A DNA stretch of 64,000 nt from Kitagawia praeruptora (GCA_037693485.1 CM075346.1:121384001-121448000); one strand, 5' to 3'. Numbered from the stretch's first letter, positions 10,594 to 21,828 are shown. The notes: generated by a model not told the origin, from the sequence alone. A program made the numbers and translations.

Positions 10594-10689
10594 GGGAATG
10601 TCATTAAATTAGATATATCTTGACATCCGTATGATTGGATCGTCGATAACTAGTTTTTAAAAAATAGAAACAATAAATGGGACAAAATA
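10594..10689. repeat. 176-bp satellite, partial copy right of the Ty3/Gypsy element
   Basis: The stretch starting gggaatgtcattaaattaga and including tgacatccgtatgattggat matches the first half of the satellite unit seen at 20-371. The similarity ends around 10689. It shows that the Gypsy element inserted into the satellite. Confidence 0.88.
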
Positions 10690-11690
10690 TCCTTATTTGA
10701 CTTCGACAATTTCAAATAAATACTTCCATATGCTAGAAAAACTTGAAACTTGGAATGTATCATTTAAATAATATTTTCTATCCATGATAAAATTTACGAA
10801 TTTTTTTGAGAATTTGTTTCGGAGTCGAATTTAGAGCCGAAAAAATCGTACGTTTAAAAATCAAACGGCTGACCAAACTTCTACGAAATTTGACCATATT
10901 TTTATAGAACAATTGTTTTAATATTTCCAAGTTCTAGTAAAAAATTCATATTTCTTATAGCATTTTTTATTTTTGAATATTTATTTTAATCTATATTAAT
11001 AGTGAAAAATTAAAATTCTGTTTGATGACACATGTCAATGTGGTATTGGTTGACAGCATAGCACAAGGATTGTGCTTCTTCAATCAAATTATAGCCCTTG
11101 ATTAAAACAAAGAAACACACATCCAATGATCCTCATTAAACCCAAATAAAACACACTAACTAATACACACAGCACAAACCCATCTCTCGTTCCTACTACC
11201 TAATACCCCTGTCTCTCTATCCTGATCCCTGACTCTCGCCTCTCTCCTTCAATCTCTCTTAATCTCTCTACGTGGGTTCTCAATCCCTCAAATCTCTCTC
11301 CATATTGAATCTCTCTCTCATCCATCTTTCTTGATTTAACCTCTCCCCCTCTCCTCTCCTACTCTCCGTAATACATATATATATGAGGAATTGGGGATTG
11401 TCGGAGGAATTGGGGTTGGACGAAATGGAGATGAGGTTATAGGAGGCGAACGGAGGAGTTGGAGAAGGGGAGTGGTGTGTGTAGGTGCGGCCGTTGCAGG
11501 TGGGATGAAGGTGGTTGAATAGCGTGGTGAGAACCGACATTGATGGGGAGAAGAAGATGGGTGGAGGAGATGGCTGAGGGTTGAAGGTGCAATGGGGGGA
11601 AGGCGTGAGTGGAGGTGGGTGTAGTGAGGCAGCAGTGGTTGTGGGTTTGTTGGTGAATAACAGAGGACGGAGGCTATTGGTTTGAAATGG
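10690..11690. other. Intergenic stretch, no supported gene
   Basis: 10690-11150 is AT-rich without recognisable coding. 11170-11370 is strongly CT-rich on the plus strand (repeated tctctc), resembling a plant 5' UTR. 11390-11690 is G-rich. Frames here are low-complexity and I do not call them genes. The region may belong to the same duplicated segment as the kinase fragment that follows. Confidence 0.4.
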
Positions 11691-11698
11691 GTGGACAA

Positions 11699-12112
11699 AT
11701 GGATGGTTGTAGTTTGGACAAATGGGTGTTTGATTGTCCGGAGAATGAAATGTTGAGCTGTGAAGACAGAATTAGAGTGTTGAAGGATGTGGCTTCGGGG
11801 GTATTATAATGTCCTACATAGGGACATTAAAGCCAGTAATGTGTTGCTTGATAAAGATATGAATGGAAGGCTAGGGGATTTTGGACTAGCAAGAATTCAT
11901 GGTAATGGTCAAGTAGCTAGCACAACTCGTATGGTTGGGACCGCAGGCTACTTGCCACCGGAAGTAATCAAGAGTGGCCGTGCATCAATACTATCTGATG
12001 TCTTTGGTTTCGGAGTCTTGATCTTAGAAGTAATGTGTGGAAGGAGACCATTAGTGGAAGGAATACCACCCTTGATCGAATGGGTTTGGAAGCTAATGGA
12101 GAAAGGTAAATC
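11699..12112 (+). pseudogene. L-type lectin receptor kinase fragment (kinase domain, LecRK VII-like)
   Basis: A broken piece of a plant membrane receptor Ser/Thr kinase. From 11699 one frame reads through SLDKWVFDCPENEML and RIRVLKDVASGVL, then hits TAA at a small deletion near 11805. A second frame continues with the catalytic loop VLHRDIKASNVLLD, the DFG motif (LGDFGLAR), the activation segment (GTAGYLPPE), subdomain IX (SDVFGFGVLILEVMCGRRP) and PLIEWVWKLMEKG, where similarity ends. The deletion removes the segment between subdomain VIa and the HRD loop and shifts the frame. The extracellular lectin domain, the membrane segment, the ATP-binding lobe and the C-terminus are absent. No introns are expected, since LecRK genes are usually intronless. 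It may have been captured by the CACTA element whose end lies at 12545. Confidence 0.85.
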
Positions 12113-12399
12113 AACATTACTGTCATGTTTGTTTGTAGATTTGTAGATGTGGCAGCAACAACATCGGAATCAATTGGGGCTTGATTTTAAGGCCTAAAAT
12201 CAGGGTTATGGCAATAGTGAAAATGAGGAGGTCGGCGAATATGGTGGTGTTTTCATGTTCTGGTGCCGGTTTCTGGAATTTCCAGATTCCGGTGCTATTT
12301 TTTTTAAAATCTGTTGACTTAACTAACGACGGAACTAGCGTCGCAAGTTGCTTAATAATTCATTGTAGATTGTGGGACCCATGCTCAAACTTATGACGA
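12113..12399. other. Sequence between kinase fragment and CACTA terminus
   Basis: No supported gene. A short frame at 12181-12396 has no recognisable motif. The region is probably internal sequence of the non-autonomous CACTA element whose right end follows. Confidence 0.35.
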
Positions 12400-12545
12400 A
12401 AAACTGAATTTGCGACGGAAAATTGAATTTGCGACGAAAAACGAATTTGTGACGAAAATTGTAATTTGTGACGGAAATCTGAACTTCCTACTCGAGCAAA
12501 AGCGACGAAAATTTTCCGTCGTAAATGGCCATTTTTCTTGTAGTG
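12400..12545. mobile_element. Right terminus of a CACTA (En/Spm) DNA transposon
   Basis: The sequence ends ggccatttttcttgtagtg. Read on the other strand this starts CACTACAAGAAAAATGGCC, a typical plant CACTA terminal inverted repeat. Inside it are several subterminal copies of (g/t)gcgacgaaaa or its complement ttttcgtcg, as expected for transposase-binding repeats. The corresponding left CACTA end is not in view, so the element is either truncated or its left end was lost. Confidence 0.7.
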
Positions 12546-12679
12546 TTTTTAAAACTTAACTCTATTATCATTTTCCAATGTATTAAATAAGGGTATTAGT
12601 TGGAAAATTTTACCCAACTAATTTTATCTTAATATGTGTGCTTTTTAGAAAATGTACATGTAAATTGGGACGGAGGGAG
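12546..12679. mobile_element. Right half of a Stowaway-like MITE, interrupted by the CACTA end
   Basis: Ends in gggacggagggag followed by TA, the Stowaway (Tc1/mariner) terminus. The inner part (ggtattagttggaaaatttt and atatgtgtgctttttagaaa) matches the right half of the complete copy at 56675-56939. The left half is missing, consistent with the CACTA element having inserted in this MITE. Confidence 0.7.
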
Positions 12680-12858
12680 TAATCAGTTATGGCTACTCTC
12701 TCTTTCTTCATGTTCATCGTATGAATTTTAGGCCCGGTATGTCGACACATAGATACTAATTTATTTTATTTTTTTGTCAAAGACAGATAGATACTAATTT
12801 AATTCAGCTATTTGTTTGTTTCGTTTGAAATATTGTGTACATGTGTCCGATGTAAACC

Positions 12859-13388
12859 TGGCAATTCATTCGTTTCGTATATTTTCGTATCGTGTATTTT
12901 CGTATTTTATATATGTAATGCCAAATCCAAAACCGACCCGTTAAGGATTCGTTTCGTTTTGTGTTTGTGTACCTTCATTTCGTGTACGTTTCATGTCATG
13001 TTTCGTGTAATTTTTGAATAAAAATAAAAAAATTTAAATATTAATTTTTTACTAATCGAGTCTTAAGTCAATAAGTCATAAGGAATGAAGTGTGCTTAAG
13101 TTTTGTGAAATTAAAATTTGAAATTATTTTGTATTTATCTTATGTAAAAATTATATATAAAATATCATTTTAAAATATGTATTCATATAATTTTAAAAAA
13201 TTATTTAAATATTTATTTATTTCGTGTATTTTCGTTTCGTGTCATGTACCCAAGGGTAAACCCAAAATCGACACTAAATTCATCCGGGTAATTTCGTGTT
13301 CATGTACTTTCGTGTTCATGTATCGCAAAGGTTAATCCAAACCCGTAATTTTCGTGACGTGTTTTCGTATCGTGTACGAAATTGCCAG
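12859..13388. mobile_element. Non-autonomous element with CTGGCAATT inverted ends
   Basis: The left end ctggcaattcattcg and right end cgaaattgccag are inverted copies. The interior is built from many ttcgtgt, ttcgtat and tttcgtttcgt words. A short related stretch in the opposite sense lies at about 15040-15190 (acacgaa repeats). No coding capacity. The superfamily is not assigned because no target duplication is clear. Confidence 0.55.
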
Positions 13389-13412
13389 TTCTAGTCCAAT
13401 GTCATTGTTATA

Positions 13413-13670
13413 CTCCCTCCGTCTCTAAATATGTTTCATGTTTCTTCCGGACACGTTTGCCAATGTACATTTTTTATCGTTAATATCTTGAATTTCGTAT
13501 TAGTATTAAATATATAAACTTCATTGTATTAAAGTACTCATAAATACGAATCTAACAAGATCACTCATGACTATATTTGATCTTATAAATTATGCGTAAA
13601 TTAGTAATTTGTTTCATGTTATGAACAGTTCCGATATTTCAAACGAGCATGACATTATGAGACTGGGGAG
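13413..13670. mobile_element. Stowaway-like MITE, diverged
   Basis: Begins ctccctccgtctct after TA at 13411-13412 and ends gagactggggag before TA at 13671-13672. It is about 258 bp, within the normal size for Stowaway elements, and AT-rich inside. Confidence 0.65.
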
Positions 13671-13788
13671 TAATACAATAGATTGCGTATCACCCACCTT
13701 ATCCTTCGTCGCTTAATAATGGAATGGACATGCTATCAATTACTCGTTCTGTCCCATAGTACGAGCCATTTTTATTTTCACGAAGGTA

Positions 13789-14048
13789 CTCCCTTCATTA
13801 TTTTTAGTTGGCACATTTGTAAAAAAAAAAAATTGTTTCTATATAGTTGTTACATTCCTTGTTCCACTACATTTTTTTACCCCCTTTATTTGTAATACCA
13901 ATGTTTGACTTTATATTTAATATACACACTCATAACTCATCATTTAATGTTAAGATTAAGGATAAACATGGAAACAAATTACATAATTAAAGCTTTTTTA
14001 ATATGTGTGTTTTTTGCAAATGTGTCAACTAAAAAGGGACGGAAGGAA
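13789..14048. mobile_element. Stowaway-like MITE (inner, first)
   Basis: Starts ctcccttcattattt and ends gggacggaaggaa, flanked by TA on both sides. About 260 bp. It contains the motif atatgtgtgttttttgcaaa, also seen in the other Stowaways of this window. Confidence 0.65.
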
Positions 14049-14165
14049 TAATAAAAAAGAATAATGTTAGTTGGAAAGTGGGTAAAGTGGTTGAATCTAT
14101 CATTATTTAATAATAGATTTGAAATAGTGGAGGATTGCAGCGGGTGTAATAGTGTTTATTTAATA

Positions 14166-14500
14166 CTCCCTCCGTCTTTTTAAACTTTTCCCGTTTGACT
14201 AAAAACACTGGTTTTAAGACAATAGTAGTAAATATTGTTTTTTAATGGAATAGTGGGTATTTAATATTGTTTTTAAGGAATAGTGGATATTTAAATATTG
14301 TTTTTAAAGAGTAGTGGGTAAAGTAGTGAGTATTAAATATTGTTTTTAAGGAGTAGTGGATGGAATAGTGGGTATTAAATATTGTTTTTAAGGAGTAGTG
14401 GGTATTGAATATTGTTTTATACGGCTTAAAATAGAAAGGGGAAAAGTATTTTGAATGTCCCGAAATAGTAAACATGAAATGTTTTAAGAGACGGAGGGGG
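14166..14500. mobile_element. Stowaway-like MITE (inner, second) with internal short repeats
   Basis: Starts ctccctccgtctttt and ends agagacggaggggg, flanked by TA. The interior holds about five imperfect direct repeats of a motif like tattgtttttaaggagtagt between 14230 and 14420. The minus-strand frame through this part is repetitive and not a real gene. Confidence 0.7.
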
Positions 14501-14629
14501 TATAAAATGGAGAAGTAGTGGGTGTAATAGTGAAAAGTAGTGTTAAAAAATAGTAAGTATAGTAGGTTCATTCTTTTTGGAACGTCCCAAAAAAGAATAA
14601 GGATCATATAAAATGGGACGAACGGAGTA

Positions 14630-15614
14630 TCATTAAAAAAAATAAAAATATAGAATTTCGAAATAGTTATCAAAATCGTTCTTGAATTGTTATCATATAT
14701 TTTATTGATTATATTTTTATTGATAAGATTAATTTCTCGTGTGTTAATATGAATATCACGAATACAACGTAATAATTAAAAATATTTTTAATTTTTTTTT
14801 GAAACTATGTAACATTACTCTTAGAAAAATAAACATTTGCAATTATCATTTTTTTAGACACTGAAAAGAGAAAACCACATCTATGTAGTTTCTACCAGAA
14901 ATCCGACGCCACACCGTATATTCTCCGCTTGATTATAAATGCATAATATTATAATTTTGCATGTATCCAAAAAAATGATAACTAGCATTTAAATTTTTTA
15001 AATTTTATTTATTTTTATTTTTATTTAAAATTATACAAAAGCACAATATGAAAAGTATACAACACGAATGTACACGAACACGAAAATATACGAATCTAAA
15101 TGAATCATATTTGACTTTAATATTTAAATACACAAAACATGAAAATACACGACACGAAAATATATACATACCATACAAACAAATTGTCGGTGCCCATAAT
15201 GAATTTCAAAGGTTAAGCCCAAGCGAAAACAATTAGGAGGAAAATTGAGATTAACATCATCATCAACTCTCTCAAAACTTCATCAACTACGTAATGCAGT
15301 GATGAAACCAAGAATTCAAAAGAATCTATCTTAAATTAAATATCATTAATATTTTGATATTAACCAAGGCTTTATTAGGAATTTTCTATTAATTTTTAAA
15401 TGAAAATCGATATTTAAAAAGAATCTCTACAAAAATTTTCAACTCAACTGAAAGTTTGAGACTTTAATCTAACTTCACCATCCACTAAATACGCCCTTGA
15501 TATAGTGTCCTGTGTCTACATATGGAGTTACTACCAAAACGCTCCTCTAAATTTTTGATATCATACGAGTTAAAAGGTTTTACAAAAATATTTTAGTTAC
15601 ATCACATCTATCTA
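14630..15614. other. AT-rich intergenic region
   Basis: No supported gene. Around 15040-15190 there is a cluster of acacgaa and cgaaaatata words, related in reverse to the element at 12859-13388. Otherwise nothing stands out. Confidence 0.5.
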
Positions 15615-16722
15615 TCTATATATTATAAATTAGTGGATAGCCAGGTTCGGTATCCATATTTAGGTTTGGACAAAATTTTGTATTCATTTTGACTCACTGG
15701 ATAATCCATTTTTAGGTTTGGTATCCATATTAGTTTGGGAAAGATCCCAATTTAGTATTTGACCCGTTGTTAATTAAAAAAAGTTTGTATACAAATTTAA
15801 ATAATATTGATATATTCTATTAATATTTATGGTTAATGAAAATTTGACTAAATCTTTTAATTTTGGCAAGTTTATTAATATATATATCACATAACAAAAA
15901 TGGAAAATTTAAATAATTTTATCTTTGATTGCATTTGTTATAATATAGAAAAATAATATTTTATTAATATTATTTCTTTCAATATTAATTTATTTGATCT
16001 TAAATATAAAGTTATTTTTTTATTTAATTTTTATTATTATATATCATAATTATTATAAAATTTAAATTTAAACTACCATGTGCATAGCACGGGCACATAA
16101 TAGATTTAGAAAATCTAAATAATTTTATCTTGAGAATTTACAAAAAATACTAGGTTTAAAGTTTTTCTTTGCAAAAATACATTATCCTTTAATTCTTTGT
16201 ATATTTACTATCTTAATTGCAAAAATAATATCTTTCCTCTTTCAACCCAATTTTAATTTTTTTTTAAAAAAAAAACTTTTTTAAAAAAATAATTCGGATT
16301 ACTGTTCATCGATTCTTTTTTTTTAAGGTAGGATGATTTTAGTGGATTTGGGTTGCAAGGTCCCGCCAGGGACCATAATAGCAGAGCCTTGCAACCAAAA
16401 TCTACTAAAATCACCCCACCCAAAAAAGAAATTTGCATATGCAACTGAATACAAAAGATAATATCTTTGCAAATAAAAAAGTATTATTGCAAGTAAGATA
16501 GTATTTTGTAAATAGCTATTTTTAACAAAAGTAAATGTGCAAAAATTTACTTTTATCAATTTAATTTTCAAAAAACCTCTTTTATCTTTGATTGCATTTG
16601 TTATAATATAGAAAAATAATATTTTATTAATATTACTTCTTTCAATATTAATTTATTTGATCTTAAATATAAAATTATTTTCTTTATTTAATCATTATTG
16701 CGTAGCACGGGCTCTAATCTAG
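15615..16722 (+). mobile_element. Non-autonomous Helitron with a nested insertion
   Basis: Starts with TC (tctatatattataaattag) after an A and ends gcacgggctctaatctag before a T, the TC...CTAG layout of plant Helitrons. The last 140 bp (16589 to about 16700) duplicate sequence at about 15930-16075, and a relic 3' tail (gcatagcacgggcac) sits at about 16082. The second copy is interrupted by the 448-bp insertion described next. No Rep/helicase coding. Confidence 0.7.
16132..16579. mobile_element. Insertion with 9-bp target duplication, carrying a GC-rich palindrome (Mutator-like foldback)
   Basis: Flanked by ttttatctt on both sides (16123-16131 and 16580-16588), and the uninterrupted sequence is seen in the duplicated Helitron segment at about 15915-15930. 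A 9-bp duplication is typical of Mutator-like elements. The ends share only gag/ctc. The interior includes an inverted repeat around 16330-16425: ggatttgggttgcaaggtcc and its complement flank a gcagagcc spacer. The same words occur in the large element at 62845-64000. Confidence 0.6.
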
Positions 16723-17143
16723 TTTTTTAAAAACATGACTCGGACCCAAACACATCTCCCACGACCCACAGGGCCACAGTCCCACATATAAGAATTGTCC
16801 GAAAAAATCATATTCTAATACGACAAATTCTCTCAAAATTTTAAATCGATCATGTATGTCTGAGAGTTAGAGTGTTAACTAGTACATTATAGTATGTGCC
16901 TATATTTGACCAACACATGAGATTGAGATGGAAACCAAATATAAATCTAACACAAACAGTATCTACAAGCAAAGAACATAATGTACAGATCATAGGTTTA
17001 GGATCGTAATTCGTAAAACATACACATGTAACTGCACAAAAAGAAGAACATAGAAAAACATCAGTTCTTTTTTTTTTTCAAAGAAGCCAATTTGTGCTTA
17101 CTTCCCGTATCACCCTGCAAATGTAATGATATATGCTAAGAGA
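16723..17143. other. Intergenic stretch
   Basis: No gene, RNA or repeat recognised. It has a moderately AT-rich, non-repetitive composition. Confidence 0.4.
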
Positions 17144-17521
17144 CAGGGGCGTAGCCTGGCGAGCGGGGTCATCTGACCCATTGAAATTTTAAAAAACAAA
17201 ATTTTTATGTATATATTTTTTTAGAAAAAATATTTATAGTAGTAAATTTTAATTTTGACCCCATTGAAAAAAATAATTATTGTAACTAGTTTCATTTTTG
17301 ACCCCACTAACTTTTAATTTTGACAGTGAAACCCTGTAATTGCCGTTCCAAAATGTATAACTAATGCATATTTATATGTATTAAATTAGGAAAAAGCTAC
17401 ACATTAATAATTTTCGGTAAAAAAATTTTCCCTGCGAGGCCGTCGAAAAAGATGACCAGTCGTCGAAGATGACGACCGGAGATTTTGACCCCAGTGAATC
17501 AAAATCCTGGCTACGCCCCTG
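17144..17521. mobile_element. hAT-type MITE with perfect 8-bp target duplication
   Basis: Begins caggggcgtagcctgg and ends cctggctacgcccctg, an inverted pair typical of plant hAT miniature elements. The flanking octamer ctaagaga is repeated exactly at 17136-17143 and 17522-17529. Size 378 bp, no coding sequence. Inside, both arms carry ttttgaccccattga-like words in inverse positions. Confidence 0.92.
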
Positions 17522-17635
17522 CTAAGAGATATCAAAGGACTTGACTTGAACCTACGGCATCAGGTTCGTGAGACCCGCGTTCTAACGGTGTAGTAACTTT
17601 CTGATAAGAAAACAGAGGAGCTCGGATGCAAAATA

Positions 17636-17896
17636 CTCCCTCCGTCCTTTTTGATTGTTAACATTTCACTTTTTCAAAATTTTCTGGCACGCATTTTAAG
17701 GTGCATTTTAAGGATAGTTAAATAACTTTTTTTTAAAATTTTTTTTTTCTGTATAAAAATTTAAACATTAAATTTTTATACAGAAAAAGAAAATTTTAAA
17801 AAAAAGTTATTTAACTATCCTTAAAATGCACCTTAAAATGCGTGCCAGGAAGTTTTGAAAAAATGAAATGTTAACAATCAAAAAGGACGGAGGGAG
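17636..17896. mobile_element. Stowaway MITE, nearly perfect palindrome
   Basis: A 261-bp element flanked by TA, starting ctccctccgtcctttttgat and ending with its complement. The two arms (for example ggcacgcattttaaggtgca and its inverse) pair along almost the whole length around a centre near 17767. The RNA or single strand would fold into one long hairpin. Confidence 0.95.
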
Positions 17897-17898
17897 TA

Positions 17899-18327
17899 TG
17901 ATAGTATATATAAGTGCCAAGTGGGAATATTACAACAATATTCATGCCCCCATCATAAAACTATATACAAACATATAAAACTGTTCATACAGTATAACAT
18001 GCTGTATCGATTAGATTAAGAATATTAGGTCATTTATAGATACAAGCCAATAATTAATATATATTAATTTGTTAGCACTTTTAGATTGATCAGTCGTGGA
18101 TTGTAAAGTCCGGTATATGGTGGGTTGTTGAGTCCGGTATAAATTTCGTTATGGGTTTCAATGTTATAAATGGTATTAGAATTCTGTTCGGTCGGAAGTG
18201 TAAAGGCACAGTCCGAATTTAGTAAATATGTTTGTGAGCTCAATGAGATGTCTACGGGATTTTTGTAACATCTCAACGTAAGAATAAGAATTTTTGGAAC
18301 TTTATAGATATAAAACAATAGCTAATA
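17899..18327. other. Intergenic stretch
   Basis: AT-rich; the minus-strand frame at 18064-18318 shows no known motif and no splice context, so I do not call a gene. Confidence 0.4.
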
Positions 18328-18710
18328 TGAGTCTCACTCTAAAGAGATCCCTCTTACGTGAAGAACCGTGGAGAACCCCCTATGAATCTATAGTAGAATC
18401 ATTTTTTTTCAAAAAAAAATATCCAAATTTTTTTTAAAAAAAATTCACAAAAAAAAAAAAATCTGACATGCTGCCACGTCAGTAGCACGTCAACAATGAC
18501 GTCATCAGTGCTGACATGGCATTGCCACGTGTCACTGCCACTTCAGCAATGGTGTCGTCACTACTGACGTGGCAGTGGTGACATGGCAGCAGTTCAGATT
18601 TTTTTTTTGCACGTTTTTTTTTGAAATTTTTTTTTGGGGAAAAAAATGATTCTACTATAGAATCACATGGGGTTCTCCACGTAAGAGGGGTCTCTCTAGA
18701 GTGGGACTCT
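18328..18710. mobile_element. Foldback element bordering the tandem array
   Basis: The left arm (gagtctcactctaaagagat, then ccctcttacgtg and gagaaccccctatg) is the inverse of the right arm (ggggttctccacgtaagagg, then tctctctagagtgggactc). The inverted arms are about 80 bp. The centre holds poly-A/T tracts and several cacgtgtcac/tgacgtggca words. Its outer sequence resembles the tctctctagagtgccac motif near the end of each tandem unit that follows. Confidence 0.8.
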
Positions 18711-18720
18711 ATATATATAG

Positions 18721-21700
18721 GTCAAGGCTCAAGAGAGAACCCTTTTAAAAATAGAACTGAGAGAACCACTTTAAAACATTAATTTTAAAATAAAAAAAAT
18801 TGTAAATATTTTTATATCTCTACCATGTTTCCAAAATATCAATTACAAACAACAATTTGTTTGTAAACATTCCGATGTTAATGTGATGATCTTACTGGTA
18901 GAATAAAAATGCAGCTTTGGTTTATTGTCTGGAACTGAATGGGGCGGAATGGATAATTTTGAACAAGACATAACATTGATCAATAATTTTGAAACTTGTA
19001 GGATAGACTATATATTTAATATGATGTGCTATGTAATTATGACCGACGAAAATTTGTATGTCAAACTATTTACTAGTTTTTTTTATTGAGTATGTGTCCG
19101 ACGTGTTGAATGAGACATATAAGTTTTTATATATAAAAACTTAAGACTTAAGATTTAATATATCACTCACTCAATCAATTTGTTATTCTTAATATAATTT
19201 ATCAATTACGCGAGAAAAAATTATAAACAAGCTTTTGATGCTTTTGAGCCTTTTTTTAATTCCAACGAGACTTTTTTATGAAATTAACGAAGTGAAAACT
19301 GAACAAGAAACCAAGTTACTAGAAGTAATTTATGTGTAGTGCAGTTAAGGCTACACAACATTTCGATCTAGACAGGTAAAATGCTAGTTAACCACATATG
19401 TATCATGTAAAAGACCGTTTGTAAATTTTCAAAAATTAATCTTACATTTAAAACATTTTAAGTAAAAAGGTCGAACAACAAATACAAAAAAAAAATATTT
19501 TTTTAAAGTAAAAATGTCGAACAACAAATAAAAAAAATACATAATTTTTCTACTAAATCACTTTGTTGTAGGTTATGAATTCACAAGTCACAGCTGGTCT
19601 TGTTCTACGCGGGGAGACACATACATACAAAAACTTGTATGTATAGCTCAAATATTCCATATTCAAGTTCTCAAATCGCTTTGCACTAGCTATTAAGCCT
19701 CTCAACTTATCAAGGACTTTTCCACTTCATTCTTTTTCACCTTATTTTTGTCTTTAATTCTTTAATCAACTTAAACTTTTTAATTTGACTGATTTTTAGA
19801 TTCTTTGTTTTGGTTTAATTGTTGGGTTTGATTAGTTATAGAAATTATCGATGCCCCTTGTTTAAATTGGCTTATTAGTTGATTTGAACAATTTATGATG
19901 AGTTCTAGGCATTTGTTTAAGTAATGATGTTAAGTTTTTGATGAAAGTCCCTTGAGAATTATTTTCCGAAGAAAGTTAATGATAAGCGGGTGAATGAATG
20001 ATTTATTGAAATTATCTAAGATACACATATGATATAGTGTTAATTGTCTAAGATACACAGCCCATGCCTAAAGGCATAAGAGCAGTACTATAACCTGTAA
20101 ACTGTAGCATCATTATAACATAATTATTTATCGGATAAACATCTTAAGAATGCTCGAAATTTGTGCTTAGAGTTTAGATTAGAACAGAAAAGCTCTTAAT
20201 TGTGCCCTTGAAGAATTATCTCAACTCCTTGCATATGTCATGCCAATGCTAGCTTGGCGCCAGGCTCCCACCTAGGATAAACCACAATATATTCATTCTG
20301 ACAATGATTTTAAAGAGTGATAGTGTTGTAATTGACTCGCCGATCCATCAAAATTCAAAAGTAACTTAAATACAACCCTCAGGCAAGGGACGAAACAAGG
20401 AGATGCGCTATTTGGTGACTAGTGTGTGCTATGAAGTGCTCGAAAATATCAAAATATATATGATTTACGATGACTATAGTGAGATCATTAAACATATAAT
20501 TTATATATATCAGATGTTTAAACCTTCAGCTGTCTGAGTTGGTCTAAAGCTCTACATGGAGGTCTATCCTTTGGAACATGTAGCGCACAACTAAATTTAA
20601 ATAAAAGCTCCAACTATAACCAAGTCATGCCAACAAAAGACAAAAAGGAAATCAAGCATTTAAGACAACAGATAGCATGAAAAGAGACGTCAACAATTCT
20701 GTACAGGCCCCATTTCGTCAATACTTGAGCAAACTGGCAGAAAGAACATACCGTTGTACATTGATAAGCAAAGGGAAGAACTGGATAATTTCAAGAGAAA
20801 CAAGATACAGAAGCTGCTTTCCCGGAAGGTTTATTTGTAAGAACCATTCCTGAGGCTTTGGTAGTTGCTGCAGACGAGGCAATTTTTCTGCAACTACATA
20901 TAATAATAAGTCAAGCTCTGCTCAGTAAGAAGAAAGCTAGAGTCACCAATATCATTAATAGAATTTATGAAATTTTAGCTAGCATAAAAAGAATCTAAAC
21001 AAGACACAATAAGTGATAGCTAAGCGAATCCCATTACCTAAACCTCAACAAGCCACATTGTTGTTGTTAATGTGGACTTCAAACGTTATGTAATCCAGCT
21101 CAAGCAAATCAGTAAAGTATTTACCTAGAAAATCTAAATGATAGCTAGTAAAAGAAATCGGGGGACCATGATAAACATTCGTCAAGATTGAGGAATCAAT
21201 CCAAGAAATTAATACAGTGAATGGTAAAACAAAGGTCAGTTGTTGACGTAGAACGGAAGACTAGGATCAACAAACGTTAATCCGTAAAAATAAAATCGAA
21301 CCCGCGGACGCTAATTCAATTGATAAAAAAGATAAATATACGTATTTTTTGGTGATTCTCTCTTGAACTCTATATAAGGTGGTTCTCTCTAGAGTGACAC
21401 CCTGCATATCTATGTTTATATATATTTATATAGGCCATTATTTCATAAAAACTACCCTTATATAAAGAACAATAAAGAAAATCATAGAATATTACATAAA
21501 ATCGCATTTAGATTCTATTTTCACATCAAAAATAGTTTTTCATGAATAAAAATACAATCAACAAAAAAATTGAATAAAATATAACATGATTACACATAAT
21601 TTTATTGTTATAAGAATATATATAGGATTCTATACTGGATTTTATGTAACATTTGTTATTTAAATTTAGATGAGATTTTTACGTTAGATTTGATTCCTTA

Positions 21701-21828
21701 AGTTTAATTGTTGTTATAATTTGTGATTCTTATCATAACAAATCATTTTTTATCAAAAATAAAGTACTCTGATGGTGTTAGCTATTGTTCTTTATATAAG
21801 ATGTTTTTTATAGAGTGTAACTAATGCA

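Larger units (their letters stand above)
13743..14627. mobile_element. Composite Stowaway-like MITE containing two other Stowaways
   Basis: The left end ctcgttctgtcccat and right end atgggacgaacggag are inverted and flanked by TA. Within it lie two further elements (13789-14048 and 14166-14500), so its own sequence is only about 290 bp. No coding sequence. Confidence 0.6.

Noticed and set aside
11336..11698. 120-codon Pro/Ser-rich minus-strand frame
   Set aside because: Low-complexity translation of a CT/GA-rich region; no splice or family support.
14242..14673. 143-codon Phe/Tyr-rich minus-strand frame
   Set aside because: It translates the short direct repeats of a Stowaway MITE.
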